Below, piece by piece: positions 9,432-18,343 of a stretch of 64,000 bases of DNA; the first letter of the stretch is position 1, and each line of letters begins with the position of its first letter. A program made the position numbers and the translations under genes. Under the pieces are notes generated by a model, which had not been told where the DNA came from, searched no databases, and saw only the letters and a program-made list of their open reading frames with translations. This DNA comes from Streptomyces diacarni (lineage in GTDB: Bacteria > Actinomycetota > Actinomycetes > Streptomycetales > Streptomycetaceae), in NCBI RefSeq assembly GCF_003323715.1, contig NZ_QOIN01000034.1, forward strand, positions 124,001-188,000, written 5' to 3'.

Positions 9432-10703
9432 ATGCGGCGTGGCATAGGCGCCACCGCGCTGATAGCGGGACTGGCTCTTGCGGCAACGGCTTGCGGCGGC
9501 GACGCGGACGGCGGCAACGCCTCCAGCGGCGCGATCGAAGGGACCGTCACCTTCTGGGACACCTCGAACGAGGGCGAGAAGGACACCTACAAGAAGATCG
9601 CCGAGGACTTCGAGAAGAAACACCCGAAGGTGGACGTCACGTACGTGCACGTCAACTTCGGTGACGCCAACCAGAAGTTCAAGAACGCCGCAGGCGGCAA
9701 CTCCGGCGCCCCCGACGTGATGCGCACCGAGGTCGCCTGGGTCGCCGACTTCGCCAACCTCGGCTACCTCGCCCCCCTCGACGGCACTCCGGCCCTGCAC
9801 GACGAGGACGACTACCTGGGGACCGCGGCGGGCTCCACGAAGTTCGAGGGCAAGACGTACGCCGTCCCGCAGGTCACCGACACCCTCGGGCTCTTCTACA
9901 ACAAGCGGCTGCTGAAAGAGGCGGGCGTGAAGGTGCCCACCTCCTTCGCGCAGCTGAAGAAGAACGCCGGGAAGATCAAGGAAGAGACCGGCGCCACCGC
10001 GCTCTACCTGCGCGGCGACGACCCCTACTGGTTCCTGCCCTACCTCTACGGCGAGGGCGGCGACCTCCTCGACCCCCGGCACAAGAAGGTCACCGTCGAC
10101 GACGAACCCGGTGTGCGCGCCTTCGCCACCATGAAGGACCTCGTCGACTCCGGTGCGGCGGTCACCGACACCAGCGACGGCCAGGAGAACGGCATGAAGG
10201 CCTTCCAGGACGGCAAGGTCGCCATGATCATCGACGGCCCCTGGGACCTCGCCCTCGCCCGCCAGGGCAAGGAGTTCAAGGGCGCTGAGAAGGACAACCT
10301 CGGGGTGGCGGCCGTCCCGGCCGGCAGCAAGGCGCAGGGCTCGCCGCAGGGCGGCTGGAACCTGTCCGTCTACGCCGGCACCGAGAACATGCGGGCCTCG
10401 CAGGAGTTCGTCAAGTACATGAGCAGCGCCGAGGTGCAGGCCCGCACCACGAAGGAGCTGTCACTCCTGCCCACGCGCAAGTCCATGTACGCCAAGCCCG
10501 CGGTGCGCAGCAACGAGATGGTCGAGTTCTTCCGGCCCGCGGTCGACAAGGCGGTGCAGCGGCCGTGGATCGCCGAGGGCAACGCGCTGTTCGAGCCCAT
10601 CAGGGTCGGCGTCGACGGGGTCCTCGCCGGTGGCAGGTCGCCCCAGAAGGCCGCGCGGGACGTCGGGGACGAGTTCCGCAAGCTCCTGGAGGACTACAAG
10701 TAA
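9432..10703 (+). CDS. malE: MalE, maltose/maltodextrin-binding lipoprotein
   Basis: 423 residues. It has a short type II signal peptide with lipobox LAATAC (Cys21 lipidated), then a solute-binding fold of the MalE/extracellular-protein-1 family (GTVTFWDTSNEGEKDTYKKI onward). The ligand-lobe segments PDVMRTEVAWVADFANLGYL and MIIDGPWDLALAR are recognisable. It delivers maltose and maltodextrins to MalF/MalG. ATG 9432 is preceded by GGAGGGA with about 7-nt spacing and gives a correct signal peptide. No ATPase gene is present nearby; in Streptomyces the multipurpose MsiK encoded elsewhere normally energises this importer. Confidence 0.93.
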   Translation: MRRGIGATALIAGLALAATACGGDADGGNASSGAIEGTVTFWDTSNEGEKDTYKKIAEDFEKKHPKVDVTYVHVNFGDANQKFKNAAGGNSGAPDVMRTEVAWVADFANLGYLAPLDGTPALHDEDDYLGTAAGSTKFEGKTYAVPQVTDTLGLFYNKRLLKEAGVKVPTSFAQLKKNAGKIKEETGATALYLRGDDPYWFLPYLYGEGGDLLDPRHKKVTVDDEPGVRAFATMKDLVDSGAAVTDTSDGQENGMKAFQDGKVAMIIDGPWDLALARQGKEFKGAEKDNLGVAAVPAGSKAQGSPQGGWNLSVYAGTENMRASQEFVKYMSSAEVQARTTKELSLLPTRKSMYAKPAVRSNEMVEFFRPAVDKAVQRPWIAEGNALFEPIRVGVDGVLAGGRSPQKAARDVGDEFRKLLEDYK

Positions 10704-10761
10704 GGGGCCACTCCCGGGGGCCGGAAACGGGCCGCCCCGCGGAGAAGGGAAGCGAAGGAAC

Positions 10762-11688
10762 ATGAAGCGGATCATCGCCCTGTCGGCGAGACACTGGTAC
10801 GCGTGGGCCATGGTGGCCCCGGTGATCCTGGTCATCGGGCTGATCATCGGCTACCCCCTCACCCGCGGTGTCTACCTCTCCCTCACCGACGCCGACGAGG
10901 CCAACGTCGAACGCCACATCGGCGTGAACGACATCCCGGCCACCTACGACTTCATCGGCCTGGAGAACTACCGCACGATCCTGTCCGACAGCGTCTTTTG
11001 GGACCGGCTCGGCTGGACGGCGGTGTGGACGGCGGCGTGCGTCGGCGTCACCTTCGCGCTGGGGCTGACGCTCGCGAACATGCTGAACCGGCGCGTGAAG
11101 GGCCGCACCTTCTACCGGGTGGCGATGATCGTGCCGTGGGGCATTCCCGCGTTCGTCTCCGTCTTCGCCTGGAAGATGCTGTTCAACGAGAAGAACGGGC
11201 TGCTGAACAAGGTGCTGGAGGGCGGCGGGATCGACGCGGTCCCGTGGCTCGGTGACCCGACCTGGGCGAAGCTGTCGGTGGTCGCGGTCAACGTGTGGCT
11301 GGGCGTGCCGTTCATGATCGTGGCGATGCTGGGGGCGCTCCAGGCGATACCCGGCGAGCTGTACGAGGCGGCCGAGATGGACGGCGCCGGGCCCTGGCAG
11401 CGGTTCCGCAACATCACGCTGCCGGGGGTGCGCGCGGTCAGCAGCACGGTGGTCCTGCTCAGCACCATCTGGACGTTCAACATGTTCCCGGTGATCTACC
11501 TGCTCACCAAGGGCGGCCCCGGGGACTCGACGGAGATCCTGGTGACCTACGCCTTCCGGCTGTCCTTCGTGAACAGCCCCCGCGACTTCGCCACCTCGGC
11601 CGCCTGGGGCGTGCTCATCCTGCTGCTGCTCTCGCTGTTCACGGTCGTCTATCGGCGGGCACTGCGCCGCCAAGGGGAGGCGTGGTGA
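10762..11688 (+). CDS. malF: MalF, maltose ABC transporter permease
   Basis: 308 residues with six predicted membrane segments. The EAA loop EAAEMDGAGPWQRFRNITLP (about residues 205-224) is the docking site for the ATPase in MalF-type binding-protein-dependent permeases. Unlike E. coli MalF there is no large extra periplasmic domain. ATG 10762 has GAAGGAA just upstream; an in-frame extension upstream crosses into the malE tail and is not credible. It lies 58 bp after malE and overlaps the malG start, consistent with one malEFG operon. Confidence 0.93.
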   Translation: MKRIIALSARHWYAWAMVAPVILVIGLIIGYPLTRGVYLSLTDADEANVERHIGVNDIPATYDFIGLENYRTILSDSVFWDRLGWTAVWTAACVGVTFALGLTLANMLNRRVKGRTFYRVAMIVPWGIPAFVSVFAWKMLFNEKNGLLNKVLEGGGIDAVPWLGDPTWAKLSVVAVNVWLGVPFMIVAMLGALQAIPGELYEAAEMDGAGPWQRFRNITLPGVRAVSSTVVLLSTIWTFNMFPVIYLLTKGGPGDSTEILVTYAFRLSFVNSPRDFATSAAWGVLILLLLSLFTVVYRRALRRQGEAW

Positions 11689-12635
11689 CGATGACGACGT
11701 CACGAACCGCCACGGCACGCACCGCCACGGCACGCACCGAGAAGCCGGAGGGCGGCAGCCCGCGCGACGCGAGCCCGCGCACGGCCGGCCCGCGCGGTGG
11801 CGGGCCGCGTCGCCGGACGAGGACACCGGCGGCCTCCATAGGTCTGCATGCCGGGCTGCTGATCGGCACGGTCTGCGCGCTGTTTCCCCCGCTGTGGCTG
11901 CTGGTCACCTCGTTCAAGCCGAAGAGCGAGTCGTTCACCACCGCCCTGGTCAAGGACTTCACCCTCGGCAACTACCGGCACGTCGTCGCCGACACCCACT
12001 TCCTGTCCTGGTTCGGCAACTCACTGATCGTGGTCGCCGGCACCACCGTCATCGGCGTGTTCATCGCGGCGACCACCGGCTACGCCCTCAGCCGGTTCCG
12101 CTTCCCCGGCATGCGCCCGCTGATGTGGATCCTGCTCATCACGCAGATGTTCCCGATGGCGGTCCTCATCGTGCCGCTGTACAACACCCTGGCCAACCTG
12201 GGCCTGCTCAACCAGCCCGCCGGCCTGATCATCACGTATCTCACGGTGGCCGTGCCCTTCTGCGCGTGGATGATGAAGGGGTTCTTCGACACGATCCCCG
12301 TCGACATCGACGAGTCCGGGCGGGTGGACGGGCTCAACCCCTTCGGCACCTTCTGGCGGCTGATCCTGCCGCTGGCCAAGCCGGGCATCGCCGTCACCGG
12401 CTTCTACTCCTTCGTCACGGCCTGGGCCGAGGTCGCCTACGCGACGGCGTTCATGACGGGCGAGGAGAACCAGACGCTGGCGGGCGGTCTGCAGAACTTC
12501 GTCAACCGCTACGGCACGGACTGGGGCTCCATGACGGCGGCAGCCGTGATCGTCGCCGTCCCGGCCGGCCTCGTCTTCGGCTTCGCACAGCGCCACCTGG
12601 TCTCCGGACTGACCGCAGGAGCGACGAAGGCCTAG
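11685..12635 (+). CDS. malG: MalG, maltose ABC transporter permease
   Basis: 316 residues with six membrane segments. Its EAA-like loop is DESGRVDGLNPFGTFWRLIL, and the C-terminal SMTAAAVIVAVPAGLVFGFA pattern is typical of MalG permeases. The start is GTG 11685, overlapping the malF stop as GTGA, or ATG 11691; AAGGGGAGG at 11672-11680 could serve either. The first 45 residues are hydrophilic and contain a short TAR/TAT repeat made by a duplicated 15-bp unit, so the cytoplasmic tail is probably unstructured. It pairs with MalF and needs an ATPase in trans. Confidence 0.92.
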   Translation: MTMTTSRTATARTATARTEKPEGGSPRDASPRTAGPRGGGPRRRTRTPAASIGLHAGLLIGTVCALFPPLWLLVTSFKPKSESFTTALVKDFTLGNYRHVVADTHFLSWFGNSLIVVAGTTVIGVFIAATTGYALSRFRFPGMRPLMWILLITQMFPMAVLIVPLYNTLANLGLLNQPAGLIITYLTVAVPFCAWMMKGFFDTIPVDIDESGRVDGLNPFGTFWRLILPLAKPGIAVTGFYSFVTAWAEVAYATAFMTGEENQTLAGGLQNFVNRYGTDWGSMTAAAVIVAVPAGLVFGFAQRHLVSGLTAGATKA

Positions 12636-12751
12636 TCCGCGCCGGCCCGGCGCCACCCCGCTCTCCCGACCCGGCCGGCCGCCGGCGCCCTCCCGGCACC
12701 CGCCCGGTCCCCTCCTTCTCCCCGCGGTGGCGGGGCAACGATTGGGACGTG

Positions 12752-14398
12752 ATGGACCAGCACAGCAACGCGCCCGCGCTCCAGACGGCAGCACGGGCCG
12801 AAAGGGCGCCCGCCGCCTCCCGGTGGTGGCGGGACGCGGTGATCTACCAGATCTACCCGCGCTCCTTCGCCGACGGCGACGGCGACGGCATGGGCGACCT
12901 GGTGGGCGCCCGCGAGCGCCTGCCCCACCTGGCGAGACTGGGCGTCGACGCCGTGTGGCTGAGCCCCTTCTACGCATCCCCGCAGGCCGACGCGGGCTAC
13001 GACGTCGCCGACTACCGCTCCATCGACCCGATGTTCGGCACCCTGCGCGACGCCGAGGCCCTCATCGAGGAGGCCCACGCACTCGGGCTGCGCGTCATCA
13101 TCGACGTCGTCCCCAACCACTCCTCCGACCGGCACGAGTGGTTCAGGCGGGCCCTCGCCGGAGACCCGGCAGCCCGCCGCCGCTACCACTTCGCCCCCGG
13201 CAAGGGGCCGGGAGGCCACCAGCCCCCGAACGACTGGGAGTCCGTCTTCGGCGGGCCCGCCTGGAGCCCCGTACCGGGCGAGCCGGGCCAGTGGTACCTG
13301 CACCTGTTCGCCCCCGAACAGCCCGACTTCAACTGGGAGAACCCGGCCGTCCACGACGAGTTCCGCTCCGTACTGCGCTTCTGGCTGGACAAGGGCGTCG
13401 ACGGGTTCCGCATCGACGTGGCGCACGGACTCGTCAAGGCCGCCGGACTGCCCGACATGGGCAGCAGCGGACAACTGCGGCTCCTGGGCACCGCCGAGCT
13501 GCCGTTCTTCGACCAGGACGGGGTCCACGAGATCTACCGCTCTTGGCGGACCGTGCTCGACGAGTACCCGGGAGAGCGCGTCGGAGTGGCCGAGGCGTGG
13601 ACGCCCACCGCCGAGCGCACCGCGCTGTACGTACGCGAGGACGAACTCCACCAGGCGTTCAACTTCCACTACCTGGGCACGGGATGGGACGCCGAGGCGC
13701 TGCGCACCGTCATCGACGCCTCCCTCACCTCGCTCGGCGCGGTCGGCGCCCCCGCCACCTGGGTCCTGTCCAACCACGACGTCGTACGCCACCGCACCCG
13801 GCTCGGCGGCGGGCACGCGCGCGCCCGTGCCGCCTCGCTGCTGATGCTCGCGCTGCCCGGCTCCGCCTACGTCTACCAAGGCGAGGAACTCGGGCTGCCC
13901 GAGGTGAGAGAACTGCCCGACGCGGCACGCCAGGACCCCTCCTTCTTCCGCGCCAACGGACAGGACGGGCTGCGCGACGGGTGCCGCGTGCCGCTGCCCT
14001 GGGACGAGGAGGAGAACGCGGCGGCGGGCAGCTCCTACGGGTTCGGCAGCGGCGGAAGCTGGCTGCCCCAGCCGGCCGGCTGGGGCGCGCTGTCGGTCGC
14101 CGCCCAGACCGGCGACCCCGACTCCACGCTGGAGCTCTACCGCACCGCGCTGCGGCTGCGCCGCGAGCGGCCCGAACTGGGCGACGGCCACCCCCTGGAG
14201 TGGCTGCCCGCGCCCGAGGGGGTGCTGGCGTTCCGGCGCGGCGCGTTCGTGTGCGCGGCCAACACCACCCCCGACCCCGTACGGCTCGACCTGCCGACCG
14301 GCGAGCTGCTGCTGGCCAGCGGCGGCCTGGACACCGGCGCGGCACCGGGCGTAACCGTGCTGCCGGGGGACACCACCGCCTGGTGGGCCCGCGGATGA
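12752..14398 (+). CDS. aglA: AglA, GH13 alpha-glucosidase, second copy
   Basis: 548 residues. The GH13 barrel has nucleophile Asp222 (GFRIDVAHG), acid/base Glu281 (VAEAW) and Asp343 (LSNHDVVRHRTRLG). It is cytoplasmic (no signal peptide) and cleaves terminal alpha-1,4-glucosyl units of imported maltodextrins. It follows malG by 116 bp, the usual Streptomyces position for aglA. A small hairpin, CCCCGC/GCGGGG at 12720-12735, lies in that gap and may tune read-through. ATG 12752 has no strong ribosome site. Long blocks such as PPNDWES(L/V)FGGPAWSPVPGE are shared with the copy at 7449-9188, so the two are paralogues. Confidence 0.92.
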   Translation: MDQHSNAPALQTAARAERAPAASRWWRDAVIYQIYPRSFADGDGDGMGDLVGARERLPHLARLGVDAVWLSPFYASPQADAGYDVADYRSIDPMFGTLRDAEALIEEAHALGLRVIIDVVPNHSSDRHEWFRRALAGDPAARRRYHFAPGKGPGGHQPPNDWESVFGGPAWSPVPGEPGQWYLHLFAPEQPDFNWENPAVHDEFRSVLRFWLDKGVDGFRIDVAHGLVKAAGLPDMGSSGQLRLLGTAELPFFDQDGVHEIYRSWRTVLDEYPGERVGVAEAWTPTAERTALYVREDELHQAFNFHYLGTGWDAEALRTVIDASLTSLGAVGAPATWVLSNHDVVRHRTRLGGGHARARAASLLMLALPGSAYVYQGEELGLPEVRELPDAARQDPSFFRANGQDGLRDGCRVPLPWDEEENAAAGSSYGFGSGGSWLPQPAGWGALSVAAQTGDPDSTLELYRTALRLRRERPELGDGHPLEWLPAPEGVLAFRRGAFVCAANTTPDPVRLDLPTGELLLASGGLDTGAAPGVTVLPGDTTAWWARG

Positions 14399-15414
14399 GC
14401 ACGGCCCTGACCGCGCGCCTCGCCGACATCGCAGCGCAGGCCGAGGTCAGCGAGGCGACGGCCAGCCGCGTGCTCAACGGCAGACCGGGCGTGGCGGCCG
14501 CCACCCGGCAGCGGGTGCTGGCCGCGGTCGACCTCCTCGGCTACGAGCGCCCCGCCCGGGTGCGGCAGCGCAGCGCGGGCCTGGTCGGGCTGGTCATCCC
14601 CGAGTTGACCAACCCGATCTTCCCCGCGTTCGCCCAGGTCATCGAGCAGTGCCTGTCGGGCTACGGGTACACGCCGGTGCTGGGCACCCGGATGCTGGGC
14701 GGCGCGACCGAGGACGAACTGGTCGGCCAGCTCGTCGAGCGCGACGTGTCCGGCATCATCTTCCTCTCCGGACTGCACGCCGACCTGACCGCGGACCCCG
14801 CACGCTACACACGACTGGCCGCACGGGGCGTGCCGTTCGTCCTGATCAACGGCTACAACGCCGACGTCAGCGCGCCCTTCGTCTCCCCCGACGACCGCGT
14901 GGCCGCCGCCCTGGCCGTCAACCACCTGCGCCAGTTGGGGCACCGGCGCATCGGGCTCGCCGTCGGCCCCGACAGGTTCGTGCCCACCCGCCGCAAAGTG
15001 GAGGGGTTCCGGCGGGCGGTGGCCGAGGCCCCCGGGGACATCACCCCGGCGATCCGGCACAGCCTCTTCACGGTCGAGGGCGGACACGCCGCCGCCGGGG
15101 CGCTGCTGGAAGAAGGGTGTACGGGATTGGTGTGCGGCAGCGACCTGATGGCACTCGGCGCGGTACGGGCAGCGCGGGAAAGGGGCGCGGCCGTACCGGA
15201 CGAGGTGTCGGTGGTCGGCTACGACGACTCGGAGCTGAACGCATTCACCGACCCGCCACTGACCACCGTCCGCCAGCCGGTCCGCGCGATGGCCGACGCC
15301 GCCGTGGGCGCCCTGCTGGAGCCGATGGGCGGAAGCCCGATGGCCGACACGGAGTTCGTCTTCCAGCCGGAACTCGTCGTCCGCGGCTCCACGGCGCAGG
15401 CGCCGCCCCCCTGA
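14395..15414 (+). CDS. LacI-family regulator, MalR paralogue
   Basis: 339 residues. The LacI HTH is at residues 7-26 (RLADIAAQAEVSEATASRVL) and differs from MalR at a few positions, including T-V to T-A in the recognition helix. The sensor domain is co-linear with MalR (FVFQPELVVRGSTA at the end). It starts at ATG 14395 inside the aglA stop (ATGA overlap), so its translation is coupled to aglA. The near-identical HTH suggests an overlapping operator set with MalR, while differences in the effector domain may give a different inducer. It is convergent with the response regulator at 15425-16129. Confidence 0.88.
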   Translation: MSTALTARLADIAAQAEVSEATASRVLNGRPGVAAATRQRVLAAVDLLGYERPARVRQRSAGLVGLVIPELTNPIFPAFAQVIEQCLSGYGYTPVLGTRMLGGATEDELVGQLVERDVSGIIFLSGLHADLTADPARYTRLAARGVPFVLINGYNADVSAPFVSPDDRVAAALAVNHLRQLGHRRIGLAVGPDRFVPTRRKVEGFRRAVAEAPGDITPAIRHSLFTVEGGHAAAGALLEEGCTGLVCGSDLMALGAVRAARERGAAVPDEVSVVGYDDSELNAFTDPPLTTVRQPVRAMADAAVGALLEPMGGSPMADTEFVFQPELVVRGSTAQAPPP

Positions 15415-15424
15415 CGGGCGGCTC

Positions 15425-16129
15425 TCAGGCTCGGTCCCCGTCGTTCCCGACGGCCCCGGCGTTCCCGGCGTTCCCGGACGCGGGGACCAGCCCCGCCTCG
15501 TGGGCGAGGATCGCCGCCTGGACGCGGTTGCGCATGCCCAGCCGGGCGAGGACCTGGCTCACATAGGTCTTCACCGTGCCCTCGACCACGTGCAGCCGGG
15601 CGGCGATATCGGCGTTCGAGAGGCCCGCACCGACCAGGCCCAGCACCTCGCGCTCCCGCGGCGTCAGCTCCGCCGTACGCGCCCGCGCGTCCGTACGGCG
15701 GCTCAGCGCGCCCGTGTCCAGGTGTGCGATGACGCGCTGGGCGACCGTGGGGGAGAGGTAGGCGCCGCCCCCGTGGACGGCGCGGACACCGGCCAGCAAC
15801 TCCTGCGGATCACCGGACTTGAGGACGAAACCGGCGACGCCGGAGCCGAGCGCCGTGGCGATGTACTCGTCCTCGCTGAACGTGGTCAGCATCATCAGGG
15901 CACTGCGCGGACACGTGCGGCGCAACTCGGCGGCGGCGCGGAGCCCGTCGAGACGCGGCATCCGGATGTCGAGCAGGCACACGTCCGGGCGGTGCCGCTG
16001 CGCCAGTTCGACGGCCTCGTGGCCGTCACCCGCCTCGGCGACCACCTCCAGATCCCCGGCCGAGGCCAGGATCGCCCGCACCCCGGCCCTGATCATGGCC
16101 TCGTCGTCCGCCAGCAGTACCCGGATCAT
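15425..16129 (-). CDS. NarL/FixJ-type response regulator (orphan)
   Basis: 234 residues. The receiver domain has acidic pocket DDE (8-10), phospho-acceptor Asp54 (LLDIRMPRLDG), Thr82/83 and Lys103 (FVLKSGDP). The C-terminal LuxR-type HTH reads LTPREREVLGLVGAGLSNAD onward. The last residues are low-complexity (NAGNAGAVGN). It activates or represses transcription on phosphorylation by a HisKA_3 kinase. No kinase is adjacent; the nearest, at 18344-19465, already has a closer-matching partner at 22819-23466. It is convergent with the second LacI gene, with only 10 bp between stops. Confidence 0.88.
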   Translation of the reverse strand: MIRVLLADDEAMIRAGVRAILASAGDLEVVAEAGDGHEAVELAQRHRPDVCLLDIRMPRLDGLRAAAELRRTCPRSALMMLTTFSEDEYIATALGSGVAGFVLKSGDPQELLAGVRAVHGGGAYLSPTVAQRVIAHLDTGALSRRTDARARTAELTPREREVLGLVGAGLSNADIAARLHVVEGTVKTYVSQVLARLGMRNRVQAAILAHEAGLVPASGNAGNAGAVGNDGDRA

Positions 16130-16162
16130 CGTCCCCGTCTCCCCGCTCCCGCCCCGTGCACG

Positions 16163-16189
16163 AGGCCGTGTAGGCCGTGTAGGCCGTGT
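16163..16189. repeat. 9-bp tandem repeat, three perfect copies
   Basis: AGGCCGTGT is repeated three times without mismatch in the 72-bp gap between the response regulator start and the stop of the next upstream gene. It may be simple slippage or part of the regulator's promoter. Confidence 0.85.
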
Positions 16190-16201
16190 AACCCGGTCAC
16201 G

Positions 16202-18277
16202 CTAACCCAGCCGTGTCCTGGTGTGCTCCGTGGAGCCGTCCGCGCGCTCACCCGACAGCCGGACCGAGGCGTCACGGCCCCCGACACGGGCGGCCAGCGT
16301 GTGCCCCACCGCCGCGACGGGCCCCTCCGCCAGCCCGTGGCCGCGGGCCCGCAGACGCGTCACCCCCGCGTCGGCCGCGGCCAGCACGTACCACTCGCCC
16401 CTCCGCGACCTCCACAGCACGCCGGCGAGGACCTCGTGGGAGCGCGGGCCGCACGCCTGGGTGTCCCGGGCCCGCGAGGAGAGGGCCCCGCGGCGTCCCG
16501 GAGCCGTCGCGGGCGGCTGGAGCCCGGTCAGCACCCGCGCGCCCGTGCCCCGCCACGTCTCCGCCCTCGTGCACACCCACGCCGCGTCACCCGCGCCGTC
16601 CGGCAGCCGCTGCCGGGCGAACTCCCACGTGTTGACCGTCTCGACGCCGCCGTCGAGCACCGCCGGCAGCCGGCAGACCATGTGCGCCAGCCGGCGCCGG
16701 GCCGCCGCGCCCGTCGCCGGATCCCGGCGCTTCCCGTCCGTCAGCCGCGCCGGCAGCGGCTCGCCCAGGTCCGTGTAGAGCTCGACGTCCTCCGCCACGC
16801 CGCCGCTGCCGGCCAGCGCCAGCCCCGGCCAGCTCTCGCAGTGGCCCGGCTGGGTGACGGGCAACGGCACGCGTGCGGTGACCCCCGCCTCGTCCCTGGA
16901 CAGCACGCGGCCCTCCCGGTCGGCCGGATCGAGGAGATCCACCCGGGCCGCGTCGGCGACCCACGGCGCCGTCAGATAGCGGACCTCGCCCTCCGTACGG
17001 GAGACGGCCAGCGCCCCGGACGCCGCAGCGCCCGCACCCGCGCCCGCCGTCCGCGCCAGCTCCAGCGAGACGCCGCCGCGCGCTGCCCGCGAGCCGTCCC
17101 GGCCCCACGGTTCGGTGTACCGCGCCACCCGCAGCCCGTCGTACAGCACGACCACCGCCGTACCGTCCAGCCGGCCCGCGTACAGCAGGTGGGGCGGCCC
17201 CGGAGGCGGACCCGTCGCGGTGCCGGGCGTGGCGCTGACCCGCACGTCCGCGCGTGGCCGTGCCCAAGTGACCAGGGCTCGGCGCAGCAACGATTCGTCG
17301 CCCGTCAGGGCGCCGCGCGCGGGCCACGTGCCCAGATCCACGCGGGAGGCCAGCCGCCAGGTGTCGGCCCCGACGCGGACCAACGCGCCCGGATCGAGGG
17401 CCCGCTGCGCGTCGGTGCCCCGCACGAGGGGAGCCCGCGTCGCCGCGTCGGGCCCCCAGGTGTCCCCCGGCACCCCCAGCAGACCGCAACACGCCAACGC
17501 CGCCCCGACCGCGGCCGCCGCCGCCCGCGCCCGCCGCCGCCGCCGAACGACGACAACGGGCTCCGGCGCCCCGACAGCACACAGAGCACACCCGGACCCG
17601 GTCCCGCGTGCAGGCCCTGGCCCGGGTGCCTGTACGCGCCCGGGCTCCTGCCCGTCCTCGGACGTCCGTCCGGCCTCGGGCGCCGGGCCGGGGGCCGGCA
17701 CGAACCCGACTGCGGCCGCGTCGCGTTCGCTCGCAGGCGGCACCGGCGCGGGATCGTCGGGTCTCGTGGTGGTACCGGATCTGTTCGGGGGCGCCAACGC
17801 GCCGGAGCCGCTCCGCGTCGCCGTGCCGGCCCCGGCCACGGCCCCCGTTTCGGCGTGTGCCAGTGCCGCCTCCGGGTCGCGTACCCGGGCGGCGTCCAGG
17901 AGTTGGCGGATGGCGGGGTCGGTCAGGCCCTCCAGGTGGCGGAGCGCGTGCGCGGCGCGGGCGGGGGCCTCTTCGCGGGGAAGGCCGCGCGGCCACCACG
18001 GCCGCTCCAGCACCGCACGCACCACACGCAACCTCAGCCATACATATACCGGGTCCTCGCCCCCCGCCCCGGTCAACGGCAGCTTCGCCGAGGACGTGCA
18101 CCGCCGCGGCAGCGCGTTCCGCGCCACCTCGTGTGCCGTCACCGCTCGCCGCGGCGCCCCGTCCAGCATTCCGTAGGCGAGCCGGACCAGCCGAGGGTAG
18201 TGCCGCACGAGGGCAGCCTCGGCCTGCTCGACGTCCAGCGTCGCGGGCCGCTCACTCACACTCCGTGAACGAGGCAC
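16202..18277 (-). CDS. Membrane-anchored protein with sigma-factor-like N-terminus, function unknown
   Basis: 691 residues from GTG 18277; a second in-frame GTG at 18259 (685 residues) is equally possible, as neither has a clear ribosome site. The first 150 residues (VEQAEAALVRHYPRLVRLAY, then LRHLEGLTDPAIRQLLDAAR) resemble ECF sigma region 2 and a region-4-like helix set, but they look degenerate. A long Pro/Ala/Gly-rich linker follows, then one membrane segment after RRRRR (about 245-265), and a large presumably extracytoplasmic domain of about 420 residues with no motif I recognise. That domain has several Cys that could pair. Architecture suggests a surface sensor or a relic sigma fusion; both are inference. 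It lies 66 bp after the histidine kinase gene on the same strand. Confidence 0.75.
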   Translation of the reverse strand: MPRSRSVSERPATLDVEQAEAALVRHYPRLVRLAYGMLDGAPRRAVTAHEVARNALPRRCTSSAKLPLTGAGGEDPVYVWLRLRVVRAVLERPWWPRGLPREEAPARAAHALRHLEGLTDPAIRQLLDAARVRDPEAALAHAETGAVAGAGTATRSGSGALAPPNRSGTTTRPDDPAPVPPASERDAAAVGFVPAPGPAPEAGRTSEDGQEPGRVQAPGPGPARGTGSGCALCAVGAPEPVVVVRRRRRARAAAAAVGAALACCGLLGVPGDTWGPDAATRAPLVRGTDAQRALDPGALVRVGADTWRLASRVDLGTWPARGALTGDESLLRRALVTWARPRADVRVSATPGTATGPPPGPPHLLYAGRLDGTAVVVLYDGLRVARYTEPWGRDGSRAARGGVSLELARTAGAGAGAAASGALAVSRTEGEVRYLTAPWVADAARVDLLDPADREGRVLSRDEAGVTARVPLPVTQPGHCESWPGLALAGSGGVAEDVELYTDLGEPLPARLTDGKRRDPATGAAARRRLAHMVCRLPAVLDGGVETVNTWEFARQRLPDGAGDAAWVCTRAETWRGTGARVLTGLQPPATAPGRRGALSSRARDTQACGPRSHEVLAGVLWRSRRGEWYVLAAADAGVTRLRARGHGLAEGPVAAVGHTLAARVGGRDASVRLSGERADGSTEHTRTRLG

Positions 18278-18343
18278 CCGTCGCAGGAGTCACCACTGTC
18301 CACCGCGCGGGTGGCGGCCCACCCGTCCGTGCTACCGGGGGCG

